A stretch of DNA of 64,000 bases from Cyprinodon diabolis (taxonomy: Eukaryota > Chordata > Actinopteri > Cyprinodontiformes > Cyprinodontidae), in the NCBI GenBank assembly GCA_030533445.1, contig CM060076.1, positions 3,414,501 to 3,478,500 on the forward strand. The letters are read 5' to 3'. The stretch's first letter is position 1. Each line of letters starts with the position of its first letter. Of the stretch, positions 10,264 to 22,000 are shown piece by piece. The translations under genes were made by a program, and so were the position numbers. The notes beneath the pieces are model-generated. The model worked only from the letters and a program-made list of their open reading frames with translations. It was not told where the DNA came from and ran no database searches.

Positions 10264-13033
10264 ATGGGAAGTGTGGCTTCTTTCTTGAAAAAATCCTCTC
10301 CTCCTCCTCCTCCTCCTCCATGTAAGTATAATTTGAAACTGATATCTATTCATTGCTGTAGGTGATATATATTCTAATAATTCTTTATTTAACAGTTCTT
10401 GATAAACCATGGCGAGACATGGACTGGGGGTGAGTGTCTCTGCAGCACTATAATGTACGATAACAACTGTCTCATAATGGAATAGTTTCATGTCATGTCT
10501 CTCTGTTTCCTCTCCTCTAACCCTCTAACCTTCTCCATGTTCTCACAAAGTAATCAAGCCTTTCAATTAGGGACTACTGTTGAGTCAATGCATTAAGACT
10601 TAATTACAGCTATGGGGCTGTAACGGAGGCTGTTGCTGCCTGAAGGTGTTAATGCCTCAGGGTTTTTTCACAGATCTATTTCCTGGAGCAATCACTCTTT
10701 AAATAACACTTCTTGTTGTAAACAAATGTCAAACATGACTTAAAATATAACATTTTTTTTAAGTTAAGCAGAGAAATAGTACACTCTGAAAGCTTGGGAC
10801 TCATGCCGTGGCTAAAGTTGAAAAAAACTATGATTAATGGAGAAGTATACTGTTTTATTATATTTAAATACCTAGGTATTTTAGGGTTAAAAAGGTAAAG
10901 ATTATTTCTAACGAGAAAATGTGATGTTTGTTTTCCTGAGCAGAAACAGACAAACTGATCTGCAATTTATAAACAACTACAGACCAGGAGCTGATGGTCA
11001 ACAGCAGTTCAGGATCCTTCTCCACGGACCAATAGGAGCTGGAAAATCCAGTTTCATCAACTCTGTCACCAGCGTATTGACGGGAAAAATTAGTGTTAGG
11101 GCTGATGCCGCTAGCAGTCAGACAAGCCATACTAAGAAGGTAAACAGAGGGTATTTCTTGTAATTCTGATTTTATGTTTATGATGTGATGATTGATCTGC
11201 ATTTAGCCTAAAGGATATTTGTAAATTGACAACATGTTCTTCCACTTTTGCCTTGATACAAAACATCATAATTCTTTTATTTTGAATGTTTGTCTTTTTC
11301 TGGTTAACAGTACACAACCTACAGCATTGAAAAAGGAGACCAGGGACAGATGTATCCGTTCGTGCTGAATGACATGTCGGGTCTGGAGAGTGCTGATAGG
11401 AGAGTAAGAAGAGTCCATGTGAAAGACGTCAAAAAGGCCTTGAAGGGATACATCAGGGATGGCTACATTGTAAGGGTTCTGATGCAGCTGTCAAATATTC
11501 AGGGGAAATAGAGACAATACAGCTTTGGGTATTTTTTTTTTTGTTTTGACAGTTTTTCTACTTCCCTGTTTTCAGTTTAACCCTCAGAGCAGTTTATCCA
11601 AAGATGATCGGTTCTACAATAAGAAGCCAAATGTAAACGACAAAGTCCACATAGTGGTTACTGTCATTGATGCCCAAACAGCAAGTATAATACCAGACAA
11701 TACTGTGGAGATAATTCAGGAAATCAGAGATGAAGCCACTGACCTTGGTGAGAAAACACATCATTTCAACATACAATAAAAATCCCTTATGTTGTTTAAA
11801 GGTATACTATGCAACCGGTGTTGATTTTCCAGCGAGGCTCCCCCCAGAGGGCGAAAGTAAAAGTGCACTGTCGTAAATATGCTCAGCTGTTCTCCTGGTT
11901 TCTCCATCAAGCCAGGCGCGGTTGTTTTGAGCTTAGCAGACAGGCGAACGCAACGAATGACTAACACAGTGAAAGTATGAACATGCACACAGAGAGAGAG
12001 AAACCATTCCAATGTTACTTACAATCGCATCAGCAAAAACGTGAGGTCTGCGTCAGCCTTGCAGCCTTCTTTTTATTTTAGCTCTCGCCATTCGGAAAAA
12101 GCTTGCCCGATGTTCACCCGTGTACGACTCCTCTCTCTGTCCGGAGCCCTTTTCCTCTTTCTTGCCTGCTCCGACATGGGCTTTCGCTGTTTTCACGCTG
12201 GTTCCGCCATGATAACTGCACAAAGATCGCCACTGTGCTAGCAATGAGCATGCTTTTAACTGGGGGCGTGTAGCAGTTCTCGCCGTAAAGCAAGACCGAC
12301 TCTCGCAAGACTTCTGAGCCTGTGGGTGCGGGCCGAGGGCTCCTACAATTGCAAGTGTGGTATTTCCCCCACAGACCACCAGGGCGGCCGAGAATACCTT
12401 TGTTCAACCTGAAATGACTCATTTAATCATCCAAAACGTTATGGAACACATTAATTAACCGAAAAATGTTGCATAGTGTGCCTTTAATTTCATTAGAATG
12501 ACCTTAAAATACAACATGATGTAACCTCTGTATAAAGTCTACATTGACAGTTTTACTTTAAGTAAGAGTAAAAATGACGTCTGTTTCCTCTCTGCAGGGA
12601 TTCCTCATGTGGTCATTTTTGCCAAAACTGACGTAGCCTGTCCAGAAATTAAGAAAGATCTAGAAAAAATTTTCTACAGCAGGATACTGCATGAGCAGGT
12701 AAAGGTTTCCAATAAACTGTATGAAAAGAGCTAAAAGGGCTCGCTGACACAGAAAAAGTCATGTTGAACAGACTTCCTTCAAGTACAGTATGATAAGCAA
12801 AAAGAATTCTCACTTTATCTGTAATTATTTTTGACAACCTGCAGATTCAGAAGTTCAGCAAACTGGTGGGATTCCCAGAGAACTGCATCTTCCCTATTAA
12901 GAACTACCATTCAGAGAGTACTTTGAAAAAGGACATTGATGCTCTGCTCCTGAAACTCCTGAGACGCATCATCGAGATTGGAGAAGAACAACTGAAAAAT
13001 AAAACAGGACCCAAATCTAATCAGCTTAATTAA
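10264..13033 (+). CDS. ifi44l-like: IFI44-like GTPase-like protein, gene A (intact)
   Basis: Seven coding exons: 10264-10321, 10396-10429, 10944-11139, 11311-11469, 11576-11747, 12598-12698, 12845-13033. They sum to 909 nt (302 aa) with GT-AG introns of phase 1-2-0-0-1-0. The start is chosen because AG, two bases, then ATG recurs in genes C, D and E. The N-terminus MGSVASFLKK fits an MGxxxS myristoylation motif and is followed by seven prolines. Exon 2 encodes DKPWRDMDW. G1 GPIGAGKS at residues 59-66, G3 DMSG at 117-120, G4 AKTD at 215-218 (usual T replaced by A). The C-terminus has ENCIFPIKNYH and RRIIEIGEEQL. This is the P-loop family of interferon-induced p44 proteins, shorter than mammalian IFI44 (about 440 aa) and without the extra N-terminal domain. 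Gene A lies downstream of an ISRE/TATA promoter. AATAAA near 13270. Antiviral role inferred from the family. Confidence 0.88.
11796..12487. mobile_element. MITE in intron 5 of gene A
   Basis: Inverted ends: TTTAAAGGTATACTATGCAAC on the left and TTGCATAGTGTGCCTTTAA on the right, about 690 bp in total. The middle (about 11830-12330) is GC-rich compared with the surrounding intron. No transposase. The small ORFs here have no recognisable domain. Confidence 0.6.
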
Positions 13034-13500
13034 AGTCATAACACTAGCAGCTTTCCTACTGACTAGATCTAGACTTCACCCATAATATGTTTCACATGTT
13101 CAGCTCTGCTAGGAAAAAACATTTTACTCTTTGCTCAAACTGTAATTATTTTGTGTAACAATATGTAGAATCCTCCGCAGCCTTTCTGCAAGGTTTAAAT
13201 TAGTGAGAGGCAAACTTTATCTATCAGGTATGGGCATTATGTCATCTGGTTCTCTTTTTTTTTGGAAAGAAAATAAAGTCCTTTCTGAGTGAAATCCATC
13301 AATACCCTTTTTTTTTTTAAACTGGACTGCATATTTTAATACCTTTTTTCCACTACATGCAATTTATTTTTAAAAGATCTTCTCAAGACCCTAGATGACT
13401 TTTAACAAAGCCAGAAAATTTGTTAATAATAATAAAAAAATGTTTAAGAATGAAAAAAAGAAAACACAACTCATCTGGGTCTCACTAAATAATTTTGCCC
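13034..13500. other. 3' flank of gene A
   Basis: AT-rich 3' UTR and intergenic sequence with AATAAA near 13270. I see no further coding sequence before the decayed promoter at 13550. Confidence 0.4.
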
Positions 13501-13509
13501 GTTTTAGAC

Positions 13510-14830
13510 AGGGTGTAAGGTGTAATAATTCCAGTCTGCAGATAACGAGATTTCTCCTAAATTATACAACAAGGAAAGTGAAAGTAATGTGGTTCAATAT
13601 GTTGCAGATCTTGCCAACAGTATCAGGAAGTGGAGTCGAAAAAGAAAGTCACTTTTTTACTTTCAGTTTTATGTCTTGGTTTGAAAATACTTCATTTTCA
13701 AAACAATCCCTTTTGAGATATGTTTGGTGATTCAGATTGTCCAATTTTGAAGTGATCATTTTAAAGGTGTCTATATAGGGTGTGTGAGGGCTCCCTTTTG
13801 AACGTTATGGCTGCCCGACATCTTCCCATTCTTTTCTCTTAACCTTGCAACCAGGGCGGATTTACCATTAGGCAAAACTACGATGTTGTATTCATGGGGC
13901 CCCAGGTTCCTGGGGGCCCCATGAATACAACATTTACATGTATGGTTAATAGAGCTTTTACTTATTGTGCACATTAATTATGTTTTTGATTAAATTCCTT
14001 TCATTTTGTTTTACTCATTAAAACTCATTAACTTTTACGGAATTAATTAAAACAGCATCCCACCCTCTCCATCAGCTTTCTTTACTTCCCTAATCTTATT
14101 CCTCTCAATTATTACTTCTCATTTCTATACATGATTGTTTCATGAAAAAAAGAGATTACATACTTGAATATAAGCTTCCAAAACAACTTCAACAGATTAA
14201 GTACTTTTGCTTACAGGCTTTTAAATTGCTTACAAAGGATTACAATACTTGATTATACTTTCAAACCATGTATTAATTCCATATGTATGGTTTTTAATTT
14301 GATTCTCAAAAACACCCTTTTTATATTTTACAGATCAGGTTTAGCTCCAACCATTAGAAGGTTTGCATACATTATATTACATTACTAATGTAACACACTG
14401 CAACCTTGTCTTAGAATCACATCCTTGTACCCAAAACTCCAGCAGGTACAGATAGTTACTTTGTCCAAAACTGATCAGTTCTACAACGAGACTCCAAATG
14501 TCAGTGACCAAGTCCATGTCCTGGTCTATGTCATTGATGCCAAAAGCATAAAACTACTGGGAAGCAGCACTCTGGAGACATTTCAGGACATCAGAGATGA
14601 TGCCACTGACGTGAGTGAGACAAAACTTTATTCCAAATAAGAAAAAAAGACACTTAAAAGTAGTTTTACTTTCTATAGAGTGGCTGAAGAACAAAGCATG
14701 TTGTATTTTTTTTATATAAATCTACCTGGCCAATAACAGGACGTAAACAAGATGTGTAATAGCATTGAATGCATCACAACTTTAACATGTAACATGATAT
14801 AAAACATGACTGCATTTATAATGTGCTTAG
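13510..14830 (+). pseudogene. IFI44-like pseudogene B (promoter, exon 5 and 3' end)
   Basis: Decayed subfamily I copy. At its 5' end is a gene A-type promoter block: GAAAGTGAAA at 13574-13583, GTCACTTTTTTAC, TTTTGAGATATGTTTGGTGATTC. The TATA box is lost (TTCAATATG instead of TATAAAG). The only coding remnant is exon 5, about 14455-14614 (SKTDQFYNETPNVSDQVHVL, ETFQDIRDDATD), missing its first codons and acceptor. Intron 5 follows and then jumps at TAC 14723-14725 into the last codons of exon 7 (AACAGGACGTAA) and the shared 3' UTR. Relative to gene C this removes about 459 bp, including exon 6 and most of exon 7. Exons 1-4 are absent. Confidence 0.75.
13883..13933. repeat. Short near-perfect foldback
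   Basis: Two arms of about 24-25 nt (ATGTTGTATTCATGGGGCCC..AGG and its complement) separated by TT. The only difference is one extra C in the right arm. It could form a very stable hairpin. Confidence 0.8.
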
Positions 14831-14832
14831 TT

Positions 14833-15110
14833 TGAGAAGCAATCTGCCAAGGCCGACTGGGGTTCAAGGAGACAGAAGCAGACATAGAAAAAGAAGCATA
14901 GATACAAAAGGCAACTGTCAACCAGCTCCACAGACGGCCCCGTCCAGGAAACACACAGCCAGGCAGACGAGCTCCGAGCCAGCTCCCATGTCAGAGGATG
15001 AAGAGAGCAAATCCAGTTAGTCACAGTCAGAGAAACAGGACTACACTGAAAAACAGGCCAAGCTCCAACATCTAGAAACAAAGCACTGAAAATAAGCACA
15101 AGGTAAAGGC
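14833..15110 (-). mobile_element. LINE fragment, same family as 2846-6230
   Basis: Matches 3080-3340 closely: GCCGACTGGGGTTCAAGG, GGCCCCGTCCAGGAAACA, GAGGATGAAGAGAGC. It abuts pseudogene B. Confidence 0.65.
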
Positions 15111-15480
15111 TAATAAAAAGGGGAAAAAGGGGGTCTAAGAGTTAAATAGTCTTAAAGAAATGTTCAAGTTTTAAGGCTTGGTGGGTTAATGCAGGGTTAA
15201 TCAAGGTTTCCCTTGAGCTAACAGCAGATAAGTGTAAATAACAACTGATTCAGAGATCTTAAACGCTATCAAAGCATTTAAGCTTCATTCACTTGTAGAG
15301 AATAATGAATAAGGACTGAAATGCATTTAAATGTAAGACCAGTGGAGCAAAACGAGTTAGCTCAGATGGCATACAACTTTGTCATAAAATTTTGTCCTAA
15401 GATGGCCACCAACATACGTGTGGCCAAATTTAAGGTAGCTTGAAGCTAGCAATGCTAGCCAATACGACCTTAGAACCCTT
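15111..15480. other. Intergenic, no gene seen
   Basis: Unremarkable AT-rich sequence between the LINE fragment and the Harbinger element. Confidence 0.35.
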
Positions 15481-16146
15481 ATGGGCCTTTCAGACAGGCT
15501 GCGACGACCGCACTGCTGCGCTGTGAAACCCATTCTTTTCAATGGCTTGCGCCGCGCCAGGGCGGTTTATAGCTGCGTCGAGCAAAGAGCAAGCACAGCG
15601 CAGCGCACCGCTTCGCGAGCTCGCGCGCAGACCAGGTCAAAGTTCAACATAGTTGAACTTTGACCGCGGCGCGCCGTGACGAATGCACGCGTGGCCAATA
15701 GAAACCGGGCCATCGGCTGGAAAGACCAGGAAGCAAAATGGAGCAAAATTGGCTCCCGGTAATTTGTATGGATCCTTGAGATCCTTGGTCCGACTCTCCC
15801 CAGCAAACTCTCAAACTGCTCCATACTGAGCCGAAAGTAGACCTGGAACCGGTCGCTGTGAAAATTGAGCTCTTTCACAAGCCGGAACTCCCCAAGCTGC
15901 TCTCTGGACCTGAGGGTTTCGTGCACCCACAGCCTCTTCTTCCTTGCTGCTCTTTTTCTTCGAACTAGCAGGGCTAGTGCTAGCGCTTGCTTCTTAGCAC
16001 GGGTCAGATACATATTTGCCGCTGACCAAAAGCTGGAACAACAAACAAATGACTAGACCCGGCAACCCAGCCGGCGCAGCGCAGCGCAAATGCGCTGAAC
16101 CCCGCAGCCAGCGCAGCGCAAATCGCTTCCTATCTGAAAGGCCCAT
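15481..16146 (-). mobile_element. PIF/Harbinger DNA transposon, internally deleted
   Basis: 666 bp with inverted ends ATGGGCCTTTCAGACAGG and CTATCTGAAAGGCCCAT (one mismatch). GC-rich against its surroundings. It carries the N-terminal part of a HARBI1-like transposase on the - strand (15567-16013). The short target duplication expected of the family is not clear. Confidence 0.7.
15567..16013 (-). pseudogene. HARBI1-like transposase N-terminal fragment
   Basis: 148-codon antisense ORF with RRKRAARKKRLWVHETLRSR, LGEFRLVKEL, FQVYFRLSMEQFESLLGRVG and TNYREPI, as in the N-terminal region of PIF/Harbinger nucleases. The DDE nuclease core that should follow is absent; after the TNYREPI motif the frame runs into unrelated element sequence. 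No MYB-like partner ORF is seen. Confidence 0.65.
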
Positions 16147-17235
16147 CATTCTTCAGACCAAGGGAACAAAATAAACAGAGACCAAAAAAAACCAGCACTG
16201 ATATTTTAGTCAGGGCTCAGTGAGCATAAGCAATCAGTTCACAACTGACGATGTCTAGTTTGTACTGTAGAACTTTATATTATGGTACACTTTCTAAACC
16301 ATCACTGCAGTGAAGATGCATTCAACTACAAGAAGAACCATGGTGACAGAAAGGAGCATTGGTTGGGGAATTGGATTCTAGTAACGTTGTCATGTTTCTG
16401 ATAAATTTATTTCTTAGGCAAACTCAGTACTTGTATTTAAGTTTTGTTTCATAATTGTGTTTAAGTTTTGTTTCATGATTCAAAATTATTAACCAGAAGC
16501 AGTAAGGATTGGCGTTATGATGGTCAATGTTTTGCAAGTTATAGTTGAAAAGAACAAACTGTTCACACAGATGAAAATGAACTAGCTCACGTTCATATTT
16601 CCCTTTTTCAAAAAAATATCCAAGTTCATAAACTTATAAATGAACTAGTTCAAGTTCATTTGGTAAATTAAGTCACAATTCTCCACAGTAGAACCTTATA
16701 TTTTCAACTTTAAATGTGTGATCATGATATATTGTAAATGGAAAAATACTTGATGCAGTCAAGGATTACAGGATGTGCAGTGAAACATTTATTTGGCCAA
16801 ATTACAAACAAATTAAAAACAGAAACATGCAGGAATGGTCAGGTTCTGCTGAAAAGATCTCGATCGAAGATTATTTCTTCTGTTCCTTATTCAGTACCAG
16901 ATATTTCCCGAGATAGCTCGGATGCTTCAACTCGATGTGTCGCTTCAATTTTAACGTGCATGTTGCCAACGTACGGACTTGTGAGGCGCTTCTCTCAGGG
17001 TACCTGAGGGAAGCGCCTCCATCTTTCCACAATATCCACAATATCTGTGCCACATTGGGGAGGGAGAGGGCAAAAAAGGCGTATTTCACACTTTATTCTT
17101 GACAGGTTACAGTTTGAGATATCAAAAAACACCTTATTACAAGAAAAGCACATATAACACAAGAAAAATATTTTAGCAGAGGGAAACCTTTGGAGGCAGA
17201 GAGTCACGTGTGAGTCTATCTGGTATTTGATTATC
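16147..17235. other. Intergenic with transposase debris and a hairpin
   Basis: No host gene seen. Antisense 16871-17089 has LATCTLKLKRHIELKHPSYL, which resembles the zinc-finger region of hAT-like transposases and is probably decayed transposon. A strong inverted repeat is at 16983-17019. Confidence 0.35.
16983..17019. repeat. Inverted repeat (hairpin)
   Basis: Arms GAGGCGCTTCTCTCAGG and CCTGAGGGAAGCGCCTC, 16 of 17 complementary, around a central GGTACC. Confidence 0.75.
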
Positions 17236-17238
17236 AGT

Positions 17239-17264
<26 letters not shown>
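17239..17264 (+). repeat. (TG)n microsatellite
   Basis: About 13 TG units. Confidence 0.9.
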
Positions 17265-17270
<6 letters not shown>

Positions 17271-17559
17271 ATTGCTTTCAATATGTTCATGAACGTGTCC
17301 AGAGGCCATTGTCCTTCATAAGATGAAAGTTTATCAACTGGTGCTACAGTTCTGAACGCATCCAGAGGTGTACCACACATGTTAGGTAGCGGATGAGGGG
17401 GAGTCGGCAGTTCTGGGCCCCTCCGCCATAACATCCAGGGGAGCCAAAATCCAAAATCCATTTTTGTTTTGAGAGCAAGCTCCACAGAATGTTTCCACAG
17501 CCTTGAAGTCTTTGTTGCTAGGCTACACATGGCAAATCTGTAATGAGCTCTAAATGTAG

Positions 17560-18450
17560 GACCTAGAATTCAGGGCGAGACAGACAGAGGGAAAGTTCAA
17601 GGGGGGAGACGGGGCACCAACCATCACTAGCACTATGGTTAGGGACAAACAAAGGTAAGTGACCACGATAATCTGACAGAAGGTTGATTATCTATGTGAG
17701 TCACTTACCTGGTATAACAGTTCAGTCCATCCTCACGGGTGAGGCAGGATCGAGCCGATGGACTGACAACATGCGGTGTGGAACCGCCTAGTTTGTCGCC
17801 TATGTAGCAGTGTCCGTGAACAGGCAGAAGTCCATGCCAGGTAAGGGAAAGAGTCCAGAACAGGACGGTTCTGAGACTCAGGAGTCCGTAACCCGGACAG
17901 GGGTTCCGATCAGAACAAGAACAGAGAGATCCAGGGTTCTAGGAATCAAAACATAATGATCAGGCCCTGATAGCTGGGCTGAGCCATCTTTAAAGCAGCA
18001 GCAGTAAGTTGAAAAGGTTAATACAATTTTCAGAATTTCTTGGGCTTTTCTGCCTTGAAACGAGCGTGCACATCCAAGGTATCCTATCTCATCTTTGAGT
18101 TCAACCACCACAGCCAGAAAGTGTTACTTAGCACCCTGCATACTGCTTGGGTCACGGTCCTGCTCGTTAACATCCTTTGTAAGTGCATCAACCGCTGCCA
18201 GCAGCCTAATCAATACCCAAATTGCTGCCGACATCCTCTGTAATTGCAGATACATCAAGTAACCTCCAAATCCAAACAGAAGAAATACGAGTATCAAATA
18301 TCCAAAAGTATATGTCTTATAAGTCCTCGACCGAAAATATCGTAAAACAAACCCATCCTCCAAGCCTTCCAGGAGTCCAGGGTGTATGCCACAAAGTATG
18401 TCCCGGCAGGACAGGACGGGTCCCCTTTAACTTGTCTTCCAGTTGAGAAA
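17560..18450. repeat. Probable interspersed repeat, ends undefined
   Basis: Style and wording resemble the LTR-like debris elsewhere (ACAGGCAGAAGTCCATGCCAGG). An internal inverted pair GTAAGTGACCACGATAATC / GATTATCTATGTGAGTCACTTAC lies at about 17655-17708. No coding sequence seen. Confidence 0.3.
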
Positions 18451-18479
18451 ATTTTATCAATTGCATTGAGAGACCAGAT

Positions 18480-18658
18480 GGGCCTTCTAAAACATAATAA
18501 CTTCAGTCAGCAGATCAAATGATCTCTCCTAAATCATGTGATTATAAAAAGTGAAAGTAAAAGTAACCTGGATCCAGAGGGTATAAATGTTTCAGCAGCA
18601 TCTCAGTCTTTTAATGACAGGCAGTTCAGCTTCTTACTCCAATGACTGCACCGTAAAG
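18480..18658 (+). promoter_or_regulatory. Gene C promoter and non-coding exon 1 (P4)
   Basis: ISRE-like run AAAAGTGAAAGTAAAAGT at 18547-18564 (overlapping GAAAGTAAAA at 18553-18562) and TATAAA at 18582-18587. The leader ends at donor AAAG/GTAAATTG (exon end 18658). It is near-identical in layout to the orphan module at 2580-2773. The first GAAA of the ISRE is AAAA here. Confidence 0.65.
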
Positions 18659-19027
18659 GTAAATTGTTTTCTTTTCTTTTACATTTTGTGTCTCAGTTTT
18701 CTTGAGAAAGTGTAAAAGTATTTAACATTATATGTGATCACATATTATCCCTGAATATCGTAATTTTTATATTAAACTGTAACTTTAAGGTAGATTTTTA
18801 TTTGATCCAGATTGTCTGTGTAATCATTAATACATTTTATTTAAATTAATTGCTTTTTTGTGTTTACTTTATCATTGTAATTATCATTCATTTTAATTCA
18901 AAAATGCTCACATGTTATTTTTCAAACAGGTATTGATAGCTGTATTATTGGATTCACTGAAATTTTTTAATTAAAAATGTTAAAGTTAGATTCAATTTAA
19001 CTGGAGTGGGATTTTTTAATTCTAGCT

Positions 19028-22000
19028 ATGGGAGGACGTTCTAGCTCTACACCTCCTTCTCCTCCTCCTCGTAAGTTGACTTTAAACCTGATACATAGCT
19101 TTTTATTGCTACAAATAGCATCTGATGGTATTACTTCTTTAATGGGCAGTTCTTGATAAGCCATGGCTGCAGATCCAGTGGGGGTGAGTGTGTCTGCAAC
19201 AATAATCCACATCAGCATTATTATAATGCAGTGAGTCCACTTTGAATCTCTACTTCCTCTTTTCTAACCTCTAAACCTTCCTTCATGTTTCTTTACAATA
19301 ATCCAGCCTTTAAATTAGAGAGACTCCTCTTTGAGTTGATAAATATACAGTTAGTAACAACTAGGGGGCGCTGTAATAGTTGTTTTCCTAAACAGGGACA
19401 AAGAGAAGGACCGGCAGTTCATAAACGACTACAAACCAACAGCTGATGGTCAGCAGCAGTTCAGGATCCTTCTCCATGGACTAGTTGGAGCTGGAAAATC
19501 CAGTTTCATCAACTCAGTATTGAGTGTCTTGGAGGGCCAGGTCTGTGTCAGGGCTACCGTCTGCAGCATCAATCAGGGGGGCTACACCAAAGAGGTAAAC
19601 AGAAAATATTTTTCTCTAATTAGTATTAGAGAAAAGATGATCAGTATTTCATCTCTATCATAAAATTGTTAGTTTTAAACTGATCTTATAAGTGATGGCT
19701 GATATACAGGTAGGATAAAGACTAATAAATCTGAATTGAAGGACATGTTATCGTTCTGGAAAAACAGGCATTATACCATCATAAAAGATTAGTTCAGCTA
19801 ACCCATCACACATTTCTATTTAATCTATTATGAATCTTTTGCTCAACATCTTTGGTGCAGCATAGTATCACTTATTCTTGCACCTGAAAAACGTAAATCC
19901 TTTACAAGTAAATATAGGAAATCCTATTTTGTTCGAATGCTAGATAAATTTTACAAAATAATTGACTTGCCCCACTGTGCCACTGGGCAGCCCTCAGTGG
20001 CGTAGTGGGTACCACTGCAAGAACATTCTGGGTGTGATTTCTGGCCCGGGGTCTTTCTGCATGGAGTTTGCTTTTTCCTCCCAGATCATGCGTGGGTTCT
20101 TTCTGGGTATTCCAGCTTCCTCTCACAGTCCAAAAACATGACTGTTAAGTTCTGAAAATGTTTTTTCCTTAGGATGGAGAAGGGGAATTGAATTTTATAA
20201 CTTAAGCAACTTTTTAAGTCTATCTTACTCCAGTTTATAATTTTCACATGCTCTGTTTGACTACCTTTTACATTTTTTTGTTTATATTTTCCTGTATGTA
20301 ACATGTTTATACTGGAAAAATGGGTAAACCTAGAGTATCACGGTTTGCACAAAGCAACAGGGTTAAAGGGACATATTACATTTCATTGTATATTATGACA
20401 TGACTGGGACAAAGAAACTTAGCATCATCATGTTGAAAAAGCTATATATTATATTTGGTCTCAAACATTGCACACGTCGGAAAAATAGCAGTCTAGATCT
20501 TTTCAAATACTATAGTTGACACATTTAAAATTTGTCAAAAAATTGCCCAAAAACTGCCATAAGATACATAGTTATGAGTGTAACAGACTGTTCTGTTCTG
20601 ATATTTGAAAGGAGGTGTGTCCCCTTTTGGTTGCCATAGAACAAGAGAGTTTTGCGGCGTTCTGTATCGTTTTGCTACTGTAAACAATAGGATCAAGTAT
20701 TCGAGGAGGACAAACATAATTCTCAAAATGTTTATTCGAAACAGAGTTGAAGTGAGCAGTGTCTAAAGCAGGAACCTCTGAAGAAGGAGACAACTGATTA
20801 GTGGCCATGTTCTTTCTGGAAGTGGATGATGGCAAACCTCTGAGCCACTAACCTGGTTATATAGTTCAGTCTGTGCCCACAGGGTGTCCAGGCGGACGGC
20901 TGCCAACGCAACACAGCAATCGCCACACAGGGAAGACCAAATGCAGATGCATCGGTGATCAGAGGACAGGCAGAATACCAGAACCGAACAGATGAAGGCA
21001 GGCAGGATAATCCAGAGGGCGAAGTCAAAGGCAATGACGGTGACATGCCTGGTTGTCAGAGCCAGGAGGTCAGAGGTCCAGTTAGGTCCTGATGGAGAGT
21101 CTAGAACAGAGTTGGGTAACAGGTTTAGGTTCAGTACACAGACAGGCAGAGATCTGGCAGCTTGTCAGAAGACAGCTCAAGCAGACCGATCAATCGGGGA
21201 CAGGCAAGCTCAGATGGGTCAGGATCAGGCAATCAGAATACAGTAAAGCAAGAAAACTTCTCACCAACGGCTTGAAAATATTCTGGCACTGATGACTGGT
21301 CTGAAGGCTGGTTAAAAAGAGACTAATGCAGGTGGATCTGATGAGCAGTAACAAGAACTGGGCAGGTGAATGAAATGAATAATCAGAGAGAACATCAGTG
21401 CCAAGATCATGACAGCAACATCTGAGTGTGAAGTGAGTTGAAAAAAAAGAAAAAACAGAAGAAGCAGAGTTGCCACTAAACGCGCCATTTCGTCTCTTGT
21501 ATGGGCTAATACTGAAGTTTTTGTTTAAAAGTACATGCTAGTTGTGTTAGCTGGTTTACTATCTCATCAATAACACATTTAGTGAGTAAAAAGAAAGAAG
21601 AAATAGGACTATAGTAAAAGGCTACTGTATGTATGATCAGACCAATTTTTTGACAATATAATTTTCCTTCATGTCTTTTTATCATACTTTTTTTCATTTC
21701 CTCCAGATGGCTTAAAAGGTTTAAGTAACAGGATAATGTGAATAACATAGTCTAAGAGTATAATAGATGTTGTTTATTCAAAATTTGAAGGTAGAGACAA
21801 TGCGTGTCCTCCAATTCTGGAATGACCCATATATTCACATCATGTTCTCCCACTTTAACCTGGAATACAATTTTCTAGGGATACAAAAAGGATCAATTAA
21901 AAAAATATTAAACTTATTTAATGACAAATCAAGTTTTAAAATTCCACTTTTCATTTGTGATCTATATTATTTTTTATAACAGTTCAAAAGCTACCGCATG

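Noticed and set aside
11760..12422. Several ORFs of 66-108 aa in intron 5 of gene A
   Set aside because: They fall within the GC-rich MITE on both strands and show no family motif.
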